Positions 24,430-32,201 of a stretch of 39,737 bases of DNA are shown here, piece after piece. The DNA lies in NCBI GenBank assembly GCA_052387095.1, contig JBQTJN010000064.1, positions 1 through 39,737 on the forward strand, read 5' to 3'. The DNA is from JBQTJN01 sp052387095. GTDB taxonomy: Bacteria; Pseudomonadota; Alphaproteobacteria; Micavibrionales; Micavibrionaceae. Positions within the stretch are counted from its first letter, which is position 1. Every line of letters starts with the position of its first letter. The notes below the pieces were generated by a model. It saw only the letters and a list, made by a program, of their open reading frames with translations. It searched no databases and was not told the origin of the DNA. The position numbers were made by a program, and so were the translations under genes.

Positions 24430-25293
24430 TTATTTCTTCAGATCCCGGTGCTCCAGGGTAGTGGCGTAGCCCATCTCCTTCAGCCATGCATCGATTTCGC
24501 CCACAAGATAGACGGAGCGGTGGCGCCCGCCGGTGCAGCCCAGCGCGATCGTCAGGTAATTCTTCCCCTCTTCCGCGTAGAGCGGCAATAACGGTTTCAG
24601 CATCTTCTTGAAATTTTCTAGAAAAACAGTGAGGGTCTTGTCGGTTTTAATGTAATCACCAACCTTCGCATCGAGCCCGGTTTTGGATTTGAGTGCCGGC
24701 ACCCAGTGGGGGTTTTTCAAAAATCTTATATCCATGACGATATCCGCCTCGCGCGGCGCGCCGTAGCGGAATCCGAATGACATGAGCGCGATGTTGAGGC
24801 GCGGCTTTTTGCGGCGGTCGAAATGCCCGCGCAGGATATGGCGCACATCGTGGACGCTGAGTTCGGACGTATCGATGGTGAGATCGGCGGCTTTCTGCAG
24901 GGCGCTGAGACTTTTTCGTTCTTCGGCGATTCCTGTCTTGACGGGGCGGCCCTTGGCCATAGGGTGGCGGCGGCGTGTTTCGGTGAAACGTTTCTGCAAA
25001 ACCGTTTCATCACAGGCAATAAAGAGAAGATGCGCTTTCGATTTTTTTGCCTGTTCCAGAATCGTTTGAGGTTTGAAGCCGCGCGTGCGCGTATCGATGC
25101 CGATGGCAATGCGCGAGCCTGGTTTCGTATCGCGCAAAAGCGCGGGAACGAGAGAGAGCGGAAAATTGTCAAAGACCTCCAGTCCCATATCCTCGAAAAT
25201 TTTCAATACGGTTGAAATGCCGGCACCGGAGAGACCGGTAACGATGACAGGGTTTTGAGAAGTCTGTTTTTTCTTCTTTACGCTTTTTTTCAC
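24430..25293 (-). CDS. rapZ: RapZ-family nucleotide-binding protein with altered P-loop
   Basis: In enterobacteria RapZ guides RNase E to the GlmZ small RNA and so sets glucosamine-6-phosphate synthesis. In alphaproteobacteria its partners are less clear. It has 287 residues from GTG 25293, which overlaps the chvG stop (GTGA). The N-terminal P-loop reads GLSGAGIST (20-28): Ile26 (ATT, 25216-25218) stands where the Walker A lysine belongs. The rest of the family pattern is kept: EDMGLEVFDNFP, GIDTRTRG, LFIACDETVLQKRFTETRRRHP, TIDTSELS. The C-terminal domain is complete with MSFGFRYGAPREADIVMDIRFLKNP and the RNA-binding-domain motif LGCTGGRHRSVYLV. Conservation outside residue 26 argues for a functional protein rather than a decayed one. 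Confidence 0.93.
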   Translation of the reverse strand: MKKSVKKKKQTSQNPVIVTGLSGAGISTVLKIFEDMGLEVFDNFPLSLVPALLRDTKPGSRIAIGIDTRTRGFKPQTILEQAKKSKAHLLFIACDETVLQKRFTETRRRHPMAKGRPVKTGIAEERKSLSALQKAADLTIDTSELSVHDVRHILRGHFDRRKKPRLNIALMSFGFRYGAPREADIVMDIRFLKNPHWVPALKSKTGLDAKVGDYIKTDKTLTVFLENFKKMLKPLLPLYAEEGKNYLTIALGCTGGRHRSVYLVGEIDAWLKEMGYATTLEHRDLKK

Positions 25294-26975
25294 AGGGCGC
25301 CTAAAATCACGGTAAATTGCGCGCCGGTTATTTCCCCGGATGAATCGCGGATATTTTCAGCAAAAATCTCGCCGCCCTGCGCCTCTAAAATCTGGCGGCA
25401 GATAGAAAGGCCAAGACCTGAATGGCGGCCATAACTTTCATGTTTCGGGCGTTCGGTATAGAATCGATCAAAAATATTCTGCAGCTTGTTTTCAGGAATG
25501 CCCGGCCCCTGATCGCGGATGGAGACAACAATATAATCCTTTTCCCTGCCTGCTGTCAGAGCGATCGTGCCGTTCGGCGGCGAGAAGGACAATGCGTTGG
25601 AAATCAGGTTGTGAAAAAGTTGTAGCAGGCGACTTTCAAGACCCCAGACAAAAAGATCTTCCGAAATTTGTATATCTAACCGGATCCGGCAACCATTTAC
25701 GTTGGCAAAAGTGTTGTGCGCCAGGGCCGCGCCGGGCTTTCGCTCCAGCGGGTCTTTATAAGATTCGATCAGTGTATGAAAAACGGTGCGCAGATCGACC
25801 TGTTCAAATTTATCACGCGAAAGTTCGGCATCAAGACGCGAGATGCTGGAAATATCCGTGATCAACCGGTCCATGCGCGCGACATCCTGATGAATGATCT
25901 GTACCATGCGCTCCTGATCTTTGCTGTCTTTGACAACCGAGAGCGTTTCAACGGCGCTACGCACCGAGGTGAGGGGATTTTTCAGTTCATGCGCGACGTC
26001 GGACGCGAAATTCTGGATTGAATCCATGCGGTTCAGAAGCGCCTGCGTGGTTTCGCGCAACACGAGGGAAAGCTCGCCGATTTCATCATTGCGGTCACTG
26101 AAATCGGGGATGTCGACGTTGCCGCCATGGCCCGTGCGGGCCGCTTCCGCAGCGCGGGCAAGTTTTTTACGAGGACGCGCAATAGTGCCCGAGAGATAAA
26201 TCGAAAGCACGATCATCAAGGCCAGCGTAATGACAAAAGACTTGATGATGTTCATCCAGACAATGCCGATATCCTTTTCAATGTCAGGCGCGGGGCGCGT
26301 AAGGAGCACGGCACCTGTCTGGCGCCCGTTTTTTTCCAGTGGCGTGGCGGCGGAAAGCAAGATGTCCCTGTCGACACCTTCCGACCATGCGGAAATACTG
26401 GTCCTGCCGGTCATGGCCTTACCAGCGTCCGGATAATCAGCGGCTTTTGCGGATTCGATCTGAGGGTAAAGCGGCAAAGCGCGGCTGTCGGGCGCTAGGC
26501 CGATCAGGAACGAAGCCATTTTTTCAAGAACCTGAACGGTGTAATATTTTTTACGTGCGCGGATATCGCGAAAATGCGCCACGGTTTCGGCGTCGAGCTG
26601 GGAATAGGAATCGGTTATCATAGTGCCGTCTGCATCAAAGACGATAATGCGCTGCTGCATGGCAAGGCTCAGTTCGTGCGCCATATTCTCCGCCTGCGCT
26701 GTATTATGCGCGCCGGCCGAAAGCGCGGCGGAGACCAACTCCACTTCCGTGCCGAAGGTTTCCAGCTTGGCCTCGATCAGGCTTTCCTGATATTGGCTCA
26801 AATAGAAAATGCCGATCATAAGCATGACAAGCGCGGCGGCGTTGACCGCGATGATGCGCACGGTGAGGCCGCTGATGCGCCGTTCGGGGCCGCCCCAGAA
26901 AGCGTCCATGACCCGTGCGCGCGAGGGTGAAACCCGCCGCCGTCTACTCTTCCCGGAAACGGTATCCTGCGCCAT
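25290..26975 (-). CDS. chvG: ChvG/ExoS-type membrane sensor histidine kinase
   Basis: Sensor of envelope and acid stress that phosphorylates ChvI. It has 561 residues: a basic cytoplasmic start; TM1 about 38-60; a periplasmic domain about 61-240, with the family blocks FDADGTMITDSY and APDSRALPLYPQIE; TM2 about 243-262; HAMP about 262-315; H-box DVAHELKNPLTSVRSAVETLS with His329; N-box LFHNLISNALSFSP; G1 DQGPGIP and G2 GLGLSICRQILEAQGG. In frame it begins inside the chvI gene, overlapping its 3' end by 32 bases. A later start at Met23 is possible but would shorten the basic N-terminus. Its stop overlaps the rapZ start. Confidence 0.93.
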   Translation of the reverse strand: MAQDTVSGKSRRRRVSPSRARVMDAFWGGPERRISGLTVRIIAVNAAALVMLMIGIFYLSQYQESLIEAKLETFGTEVELVSAALSAGAHNTAQAENMAHELSLAMQQRIIVFDADGTMITDSYSQLDAETVAHFRDIRARKKYYTVQVLEKMASFLIGLAPDSRALPLYPQIESAKAADYPDAGKAMTGRTSISAWSEGVDRDILLSAATPLEKNGRQTGAVLLTRPAPDIEKDIGIVWMNIIKSFVITLALMIVLSIYLSGTIARPRKKLARAAEAARTGHGGNVDIPDFSDRNDEIGELSLVLRETTQALLNRMDSIQNFASDVAHELKNPLTSVRSAVETLSVVKDSKDQERMVQIIHQDVARMDRLITDISSISRLDAELSRDKFEQVDLRTVFHTLIESYKDPLERKPGAALAHNTFANVNGCRIRLDIQISEDLFVWGLESRLLQLFHNLISNALSFSPPNGTIALTAGREKDYIVVSIRDQGPGIPENKLQNIFDRFYTERPKHESYGRHSGLGLSICRQILEAQGGEIFAENIRDSSGEITGAQFTVILGAL

Positions 26976-27663
26976 ATAATGTTTCTATGTGGTTGAAATT
27001 TTCATCGGTCTTTTTGAATTTCTTGCGCAGGCGCTTGATGTGCGAATCCACCGTGCGGTCATCAATATAAACGCCGTCGCCATAGGCCATATCCATCAGT
27101 TGATCGCGGTCACGGACATGGCCGGGCCGGATCACAAGCGCCTTGATCAGCAGGTATTCCGTCACAGTCAGGTTTACGGCTGCGCCTTTCCAGGTGCAGA
27201 CATGCCGCGCTTCATCCAGAACAAGATTGCCGCGGATGATTTTGTCCGGCTCATTCCCGGCTTTTTGCGGCGAGGCGAAACTCTGACGGCGGAGCAGCGT
27301 GCGAATACGTTCGATCAGGAGCTTTTGCGAAAACGGTTTGGTGATGTAATCATCGGCACCGCAGCGCAAGCCGAGCAGTTCATCGGCCTCGTCATCCTTG
27401 GAGGTCAGGAATATCACCGGTACACCGGACCGCTCGCGCAGGCGCTCCAGCACTTCCATGCCGTCCATGCGCGGCATCTTGATATCGAGAACGACGAGAT
27501 CGGGGACCGCCTCCGCGAAGGCAGCGAGCGCGGCTTCACCGTCATTATAGGTTTTGACTTTTAATCCTTCAGCCTGCAACGCCATGCTGACGGAGGTCAG
27601 GATGTTGCGGTCGTCATCGACTAAAGCAATGCGGGGGGCAATATTTGCAGATGTTTCAGGCAT
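26944..27663 (-). CDS. chvI: ChvI-type response regulator (OmpR/PhoB family)
   Basis: DNA-binding partner of ChvG. It has 239 residues. The receiver domain, about 10-125, has the acidic pair Asp16/Asp17 (VDDD), phosphorylated Asp60 in LVVLDIKMPRMDG, the switch residues in VIFLTSKDDEAD and the Lys of DYITKPFSQ. The winged-helix domain, about 145-239, has LTVTEYLLIKALVIRPGHV, DRTVDSHIKRLRKKF and a terminal YGAGYRF. The relatives regulate exopolysaccharide, motility, acid response and host interaction. It lies 35 bases after folC on the same strand. No strong ribosome site precedes the ATG. Confidence 0.94.
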   Translation of the reverse strand: MPETSANIAPRIALVDDDRNILTSVSMALQAEGLKVKTYNDGEAALAAFAEAVPDLVVLDIKMPRMDGMEVLERLRERSGVPVIFLTSKDDEADELLGLRCGADDYITKPFSQKLLIERIRTLLRRQSFASPQKAGNEPDKIIRGNLVLDEARHVCTWKGAAVNLTVTEYLLIKALVIRPGHVRDRDQLMDMAYGDGVYIDDRTVDSHIKRLRKKFKKTDENFNHIETLYGAGYRFREE

Positions 27664-27698
27664 GAGTCGCGGCGGGTTGTTGCAAGGCCATTATGCGC

Positions 27699-28943
27699 CT
27701 AGTGCACGAGTGTTTTCAAGACATGACCGGCGAGATAAAGCGAACCCGCAATCAGGATGCGCGCGTTTTCCGTGTGGTCCGATATATGGGTAAGCGCTGC
27801 GCGGTAATCTGTATGTATATGAGTGGGGCCCGGGGCCTGTATATCTTCGGGGCGCAGGGCTTTCGGTTCACCGGGAATACCGACGAGATGCAGGGCGGCA
27901 ATATGGGGTTGCAGAATTTTGAGAAAGGCACGCGGATTTTTCCCTTGCAGCATGCCGAAGACAAGATGCAAAGGCTTGCCATCGCGGTTCCATGTTTGTG
28001 CTTGCTGCGCAAGTATGCGCGCAGCCTCTTCATTGTGTGCGCCATCGAGCCAGGCTTCAAAACCTGGCGGCAGCTTAAAGCGCGCGGTGATATCCTGCAG
28101 GCGCGCGGGCCAATGAACATTACGCAGGCCTGTTTCAATCGCGGTGGGGCTTAAAGGGAAATCATTTTTGATTGTTTCGAGGGCGGTAAGTGCGACTGCC
28201 GCATTCTCCAGCTGGTGCGCGCCGGTTAAATTCGAAGCGAGGCCTTTTTCTCTGGCATATATGAGCGGGGCTTTTTTTCCGGACGCGATTTGTTCTATGA
28301 CAGGTAGCACTTCACGGTGTTTTTGCGCGCCTACAATGCAGGGTGCGCCGGGTTTAATAATACCTGCTTTTTCAGCGGTGATTTCTGCGAGCGTGTGACC
28401 CAGATATTCCATGTGGTCGAAGCCTGTGGACGTGATAATGGCTGCCAGCGGTGCTTCGATAACATTCGTGCAATCGAGGCGCCCGCCCATGCCGACCTCA
28501 AGCAATAAAATATCCGCCGGCGTGCGCGCGAAAGCAGCGAATGCCATGGCGGTGGTGATTTCAAAAAGTGTCATTTCATGACCGCCATTCAGTTCAACCG
28601 CTTCGTCGATCAGGAATTCTAGCGCATCGTCGCTGATATTTTTTCCGGCGAGATAGATGCGCTCATTGAAATCGATGAGATGCGGCGAAGTATAGGCGTG
28701 GACTTTATAGCCGCCCGCTTCGAGAATGCTTCTGAGCATGGCGATGACGGAGCCCTTGCCGTTGGTGCCGGCGACATGAATGACCGGCGTCAATTCCAGT
28801 TGCGGCGATCCGAATTTTTCCAGCAGGGCGAGATAAGGCGGACGGAAGGAGAGATCGATCACGCGGCCATGGCCGAGCGCATAGAGGCTTTGCAGCTTCT
28901 GTTCCAGCGATGCATCGCGATGTTTCAAGTCGCTGGCGTACAT
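27699..28943 (-). CDS. folC: Bifunctional dihydrofolate synthase / folylpolyglutamate synthase
   Basis: Adds glutamate to dihydropteroate and to reduced folates in folate synthesis. It has 414 residues. The Mur-ligase-type P-loop is HVAGTNGKGSV (about 56-66), followed by YTSPHLIDFNERI with the conserved SPHL. FEITTAMAF, LLEVGMGGRLDCTNVI, STGFDHMEYLGHTL and IIKPGAPCIVG also fit the family. The C-domain carries WLDGAHNEEAARIL and VFGMLQGKNPRAFL. It follows accD by 25 bases, the frequent alphaproteobacterial order trpA-accD-folC. Confidence 0.96.
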   Translation of the reverse strand: MYASDLKHRDASLEQKLQSLYALGHGRVIDLSFRPPYLALLEKFGSPQLELTPVIHVAGTNGKGSVIAMLRSILEAGGYKVHAYTSPHLIDFNERIYLAGKNISDDALEFLIDEAVELNGGHEMTLFEITTAMAFAAFARTPADILLLEVGMGGRLDCTNVIEAPLAAIITSTGFDHMEYLGHTLAEITAEKAGIIKPGAPCIVGAQKHREVLPVIEQIASGKKAPLIYAREKGLASNLTGAHQLENAAVALTALETIKNDFPLSPTAIETGLRNVHWPARLQDITARFKLPPGFEAWLDGAHNEEAARILAQQAQTWNRDGKPLHLVFGMLQGKNPRAFLKILQPHIAALHLVGIPGEPKALRPEDIQAPGPTHIHTDYRAALTHISDHTENARILIAGSLYLAGHVLKTLVH

Positions 28944-28968
28944 TCCAACTATCCTCTGACAGATATGA

Positions 28969-29970
28969 TCAGGCTGCCTTGGGCTTGGCGGGTGTCGCCT
29001 TTTTTGCCGCAGCGGGCGCGTTGTTGTTTTTTGCCGTCGTTCCGCCGCCCGGCTTGCTGCCCATGTAATTCAAGGAGGTGATGGTTTTGCCGTTGCCGGG
29101 TTTTTGCAATCGGGCCGCGGTCTTCTTATTCATCAGCAAAAGGAGAATGCGGGACAGGGTTTGATAAAGATCCTTGCGCGGCACGACCATATCGACCATG
29201 CCGTGCTCCTTGAGATATTCCGCGGTCTGGAAATCGGCGGGCAGGGTTTCACGCACGGTTTCCTCGATGACGCGGCGCCCGGCAAAGCCGATCATCGCGC
29301 CGGGTTCGGCAATATGAATGTCGCCAACCATTGCAAAAGAGGCGCTGACGCCGCCGGTCGTCGGGTTGGTGAGGAGAACGATATATGGCAGGCTGGCTTC
29401 TTTCACCATTTCCACGGCGATGATGGAGCGCGGCATTTGAATCAGTGACAGCATGCCTTCCTGCATGCGCGCGCCGCCGGATGCGGGCACAACAATATAC
29501 GCGGCCTTGCGGCGTACGGCCTCCTCGGCGCCCCTGACGATACCCTCCCCGACGCCTGCGCCCATAGATCCGCCCATAAAGCTGAAATTGAACGCGGCGA
29601 TAACGGTATTCTGGCCGCCGATGGTGCCGGCGGCGAGCGTGATGGCTTCTTTCAGACCGGTCTTATTACGGCTCTCTCTCAATCTGTCTGTGTAGCGTTT
29701 CTTGTCTTTGAATTTGAGCGGGTCGAAGGCGGCATCAGGGAGTTCAATGCGTTCATAGCGCCCGTCATCGAACATGATCTTGAGACGATCTTTAACTTTC
29801 AGGTGCATGTGATGACCGCAATGCGTGCAGACATTCATGCTGGCTTCGAGATCCTTGGTGAAGAGCATGCCTTCGCAGGACGGGCATTTCTGCCAGAGAT
29901 TATCCGGGACATCTTTCTGTTCAACAAGGGAGCGGATCTTAGGGCGGATAATATGGGTGAGCCAGTTCAT
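28969..29970 (-). CDS. accD: Acetyl-CoA carboxylase carboxyltransferase subunit beta
   Basis: With AccA it transfers the carboxyl group from carboxybiotin to acetyl-CoA, giving malonyl-CoA for fatty acids. It has 333 residues. The N-terminal zinc ribbon has Cys29, Cys32, Cys48 and Cys51 (KCPSCEGML ... VCTHCGHHM). The crotonase-like core shows AFNFSFMGGSMGAGVGEGIVRG, VPASGGARMQEGMLSL, LTNPTTGGVSASFAMVGDI and IGFAGRRVIEETV. The last 45 residues are an Ala/Lys/Pro-rich tail (KKATPAKPKAA), longer than the minimal enzyme and probably disordered. It is transcribed after trpA with an 81-base gap. Confidence 0.97.
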   Translation of the reverse strand: MNWLTHIIRPKIRSLVEQKDVPDNLWQKCPSCEGMLFTKDLEASMNVCTHCGHHMHLKVKDRLKIMFDDGRYERIELPDAAFDPLKFKDKKRYTDRLRESRNKTGLKEAITLAAGTIGGQNTVIAAFNFSFMGGSMGAGVGEGIVRGAEEAVRRKAAYIVVPASGGARMQEGMLSLIQMPRSIIAVEMVKEASLPYIVLLTNPTTGGVSASFAMVGDIHIAEPGAMIGFAGRRVIEETVRETLPADFQTAEYLKEHGMVDMVVPRKDLYQTLSRILLLLMNKKTAARLQKPGNGKTITSLNYMGSKPGGGTTAKNNNAPAAAKKATPAKPKAA

Positions 29971-30051
29971 TTTTCTTTATCAGTTGTTATCGGGATTTGG
30001 CCTGTGATTTATCGGGCTTCAGGGGACATAAGTCAAGATTCCGGCTTTATT

Positions 30052-30840
30052 TTATTTACGTAATCCTTGAGCCAAGGCCTTAATCTGTTCTCCCACCAGT
30101 CGGGCCAGATCAGGGCTGTTTTCATGGGCGGCGATGATTTTCACGACCGCCGATCCGACCACGACGGCATCGCAGATGGTGCTCATGGACCGGACATCCT
30201 CAGGGGTCGAAATGCCAAAGCCGACGGCGATGGGCAGGTTGGTCTGTTTGCGGATCCGGTCGAGGTGGGGCTTGAGGAGGGCCGGTTCGGGCCTGACGGT
30301 GCCGGTCACACCGACGATGGAGATATAATACAGGAAGCCGGAGGCGCCCTTCAGGATGGTTTCCAGCCTCTTTTCATCAGTGGTTGGGGTCATAAGGCGG
30401 ATCAGGTCCATTTTATGGGCAGCGAGCTCAACCTGGAGATCTTCCGATTCTTCGGGCGGGATATCGACGACCAGCAGCCCGTCGGCGCCTGCGGCGGCAG
30501 CATCGCGGACAAAATCCGGGCCATAGGCGATCAGAGGATTGGCGTAACCCATCAGGATGACAGGAGTGTTGTTATCTGTTTCACGGAAATCCTGTAGGAG
30601 GCGAAAGGTATTTTTCATCGAGGCGCCGTTTTTAAGGGCGCGGTAGCCGCCGGCCTCGACAGTGGGGCCGTCGGCGGCGGGGTCTGAAAAGGGCATGCCA
30701 AGCTCGATCATGTCGGCACCGCTGATGGCCGCCTGTCTCAGGAGAGTCAGGCTGCGGTCATAGGACGGATCGCCTGCTGTCAGGAAGATTTTCAGGGCGG
30801 GGCGGTCAAGTGCAGCAAAAACGGAGGCGATCCTGGACAT
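30052..30840 (-). CDS. trpA: Tryptophan synthase alpha chain
   Basis: Cleaves indole-3-glycerol phosphate to indole and glyceraldehyde-3-phosphate; the indole is channelled to TrpB. It has 262 residues of TIM-barrel type. The catalytic acids are Glu46 (MIELGMPFSDP) and Asp57 (PAADGPT). The phosphate-binding segments VGVTGTVRPE and VGFGISTPEDV, then AVVVGSAVVKII, are intact. AGGA lies 7 bases before ATG 30840. An 86-base gap holding a hairpin separates it from trpB, wider than the overlapping trpBA junction common elsewhere. Confidence 0.97.
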   Translation of the reverse strand: MSRIASVFAALDRPALKIFLTAGDPSYDRSLTLLRQAAISGADMIELGMPFSDPAADGPTVEAGGYRALKNGASMKNTFRLLQDFRETDNNTPVILMGYANPLIAYGPDFVRDAAAAGADGLLVVDIPPEESEDLQVELAAHKMDLIRLMTPTTDEKRLETILKGASGFLYYISIVGVTGTVRPEPALLKPHLDRIRKQTNLPIAVGFGISTPEDVRSMSTICDAVVVGSAVVKIIAAHENSPDLARLVGEQIKALAQGLRK

Positions 30841-30893
30841 GTTAAATTCCTATATAAAGCGTTATTTCTGCGGCATCCGAGCCCTGAAAGCCG

Positions 30894-30923
30894 AAATTGC
30901 TGCGTGCTTTAGTGCAGCAATTT
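30894..30923 (-). promoter_or_regulatory. Perfect 10-bp hairpin in the trpB-trpA gap
   Basis: AAATTGCTGC (30894-30903) and its inverted copy GCAGCAATTT (30914-30923) enclose a 10-base loop, beginning four bases after the trpB stop. There is no T-run after it on the transcribed strand, so it more likely stabilises or processes the message between the two subunits than ends it. Confidence 0.45.
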
Positions 30924-30926
30924 TCA

Positions 30927-32132
30927 TCAGATTTTAACACCGAGCTTATGGGCGATGGTGAAAATATCCTTATCGCCGCGGCCGCAGAGATTCATGACGA
31001 GGATATGGTCCTTAGGCAGGGTTCCGGCGATCTTACCGACATGAGCGAAGGCATGACTGGGCTCAAGGGCGGGAAGGATGCCCTCAAGCCGGGCGCAGAG
31101 CTGGAAGGCGTCCAAGGCTTCGGTGTCTGTCACCGAGACATATTGCACCCGCTTCTGATCGAACAGGAAAGCGTGCTCCGGGCCGATGCCAGGGTAATCC
31201 AGGCCGGCCGAAATGGAATGAGCCTCCTGGATCTGGCCGTCTTCGTTTTGCAGGAAATAGCTTTTCATACCGTGCAGTACGCCCGGTTTGCCGCCATTGA
31301 GGCTGGCTGCATGCTGCGCGGTATCAACGCCATGGCCACCGGCCTCGACGCCGATCATTTGAACGTCCGCATCGTCGAGAAACGGGTGGAACAGACCAAG
31401 CGCATTGGAGCCGCCGCCAATGCAGGCGACGAGGGTGTCCGGCAGGCGGCTCTCACGCTCCATCATCTGTTCGCGCAGTTCCTTGCCGATGACGGTCTGG
31501 AAATCCCGTACCATGGCGGGGTCGGGGTGCGGCCCCGCGACGGTGCCAATCAGGTAGTAAGTATCATGGACATTGGCGACCCAGTCACGCAGCGCCTCGT
31601 TCATGGCATCTTTCAGGGTTCCTGCCCCGGCCGTCACGGAGCGGACTTCCGCGCCCAGCAGTTTCATGCGGAAGACGTTGGGCTGCTGGCGCTCGACATC
31701 TGTCGCGCCCATAAAAATCGTGCAGGGGATCTTGAACAAGGCGCAGACGGTGGCGGTTGCCACGCCATGCTGGCCGGCGCCGGTTTCCGCGATAATCCGC
31801 CCCTTTTTCATACGATTGGCCAGCAGGATTTGCCCCAGGCAATGGTTGATTTTGTGCGCGCCGGTGTGGTTGAGCTCATCGCGCTTGAAATAGATTTTTG
31901 CGCCGCCGAAATGTTTGGTTGCTTCTGCAGCAAAATAGAGCGGCGATGGGCGGCCGATATAATCGCGGGCCATCTGATCGAACTCGGCCCAGAATGCGGT
32001 ATCGTCCTTGGCTTCATTCCAGGCCTTTTCGACCGAAAGAATGAGCGGCATAAGGGTTTCCGCCACATAGCGGCCGCCATAGGGCCCGAAATGGCCGTGC
32101 TCGTCGGGCTGGTTTTTCAGGGAATTTTTCAT
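30927..32132 (-). CDS. trpB: Tryptophan synthase beta chain
   Basis: PLP enzyme joining indole and serine to tryptophan. It has 401 residues, opening with the family block DEHGHFGPYGGRYVAETLM. The Schiff-base lysine is Lys93 in LNHTGAHKINH; further on come ETGAGQHGVATATVCALF, the phosphate loop CIGGGSNALGLF and HSISAGLDYPGIGPEH. No clear ribosome site precedes ATG 32132. TATAGA (32146-32141) with TTTCCA 17 bases further upstream would place transcription start at or next to the ATG, so a nearly leaderless message is possible. It is cut off from trpF by the accessory block 32202-35525. Confidence 0.97.
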   Translation of the reverse strand: MKNSLKNQPDEHGHFGPYGGRYVAETLMPLILSVEKAWNEAKDDTAFWAEFDQMARDYIGRPSPLYFAAEATKHFGGAKIYFKRDELNHTGAHKINHCLGQILLANRMKKGRIIAETGAGQHGVATATVCALFKIPCTIFMGATDVERQQPNVFRMKLLGAEVRSVTAGAGTLKDAMNEALRDWVANVHDTYYLIGTVAGPHPDPAMVRDFQTVIGKELREQMMERESRLPDTLVACIGGGSNALGLFHPFLDDADVQMIGVEAGGHGVDTAQHAASLNGGKPGVLHGMKSYFLQNEDGQIQEAHSISAGLDYPGIGPEHAFLFDQKRVQYVSVTDTEALDAFQLCARLEGILPALEPSHAFAHVGKIAGTLPKDHILVMNLCGRGDKDIFTIAHKLGVKI

Positions 32133-32165
32133 TGCCGCATTCTATAACGGCTTTCCATGATTTTG

Positions 32166-32185
32166 GAAAGATCGGGAAAGATCGG
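32166..32185. repeat. 10-bp tandem duplication upstream of trpB
   Basis: GAAAGATCGG occurs twice in a row, directly ahead of the proposed trpB promoter and between trpB and the broken barrel gene. It may mark the repaired edge of an insertion. Confidence 0.6.
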
Positions 32186-32201
32186 GCTTGTACTCATATC
32201 G

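Noticed and set aside
30897..32147. 416-codon open frame on the plus strand opposite trpB
   Set aside because: trpB is unmistakable on the minus strand; the antisense frame has no family features.
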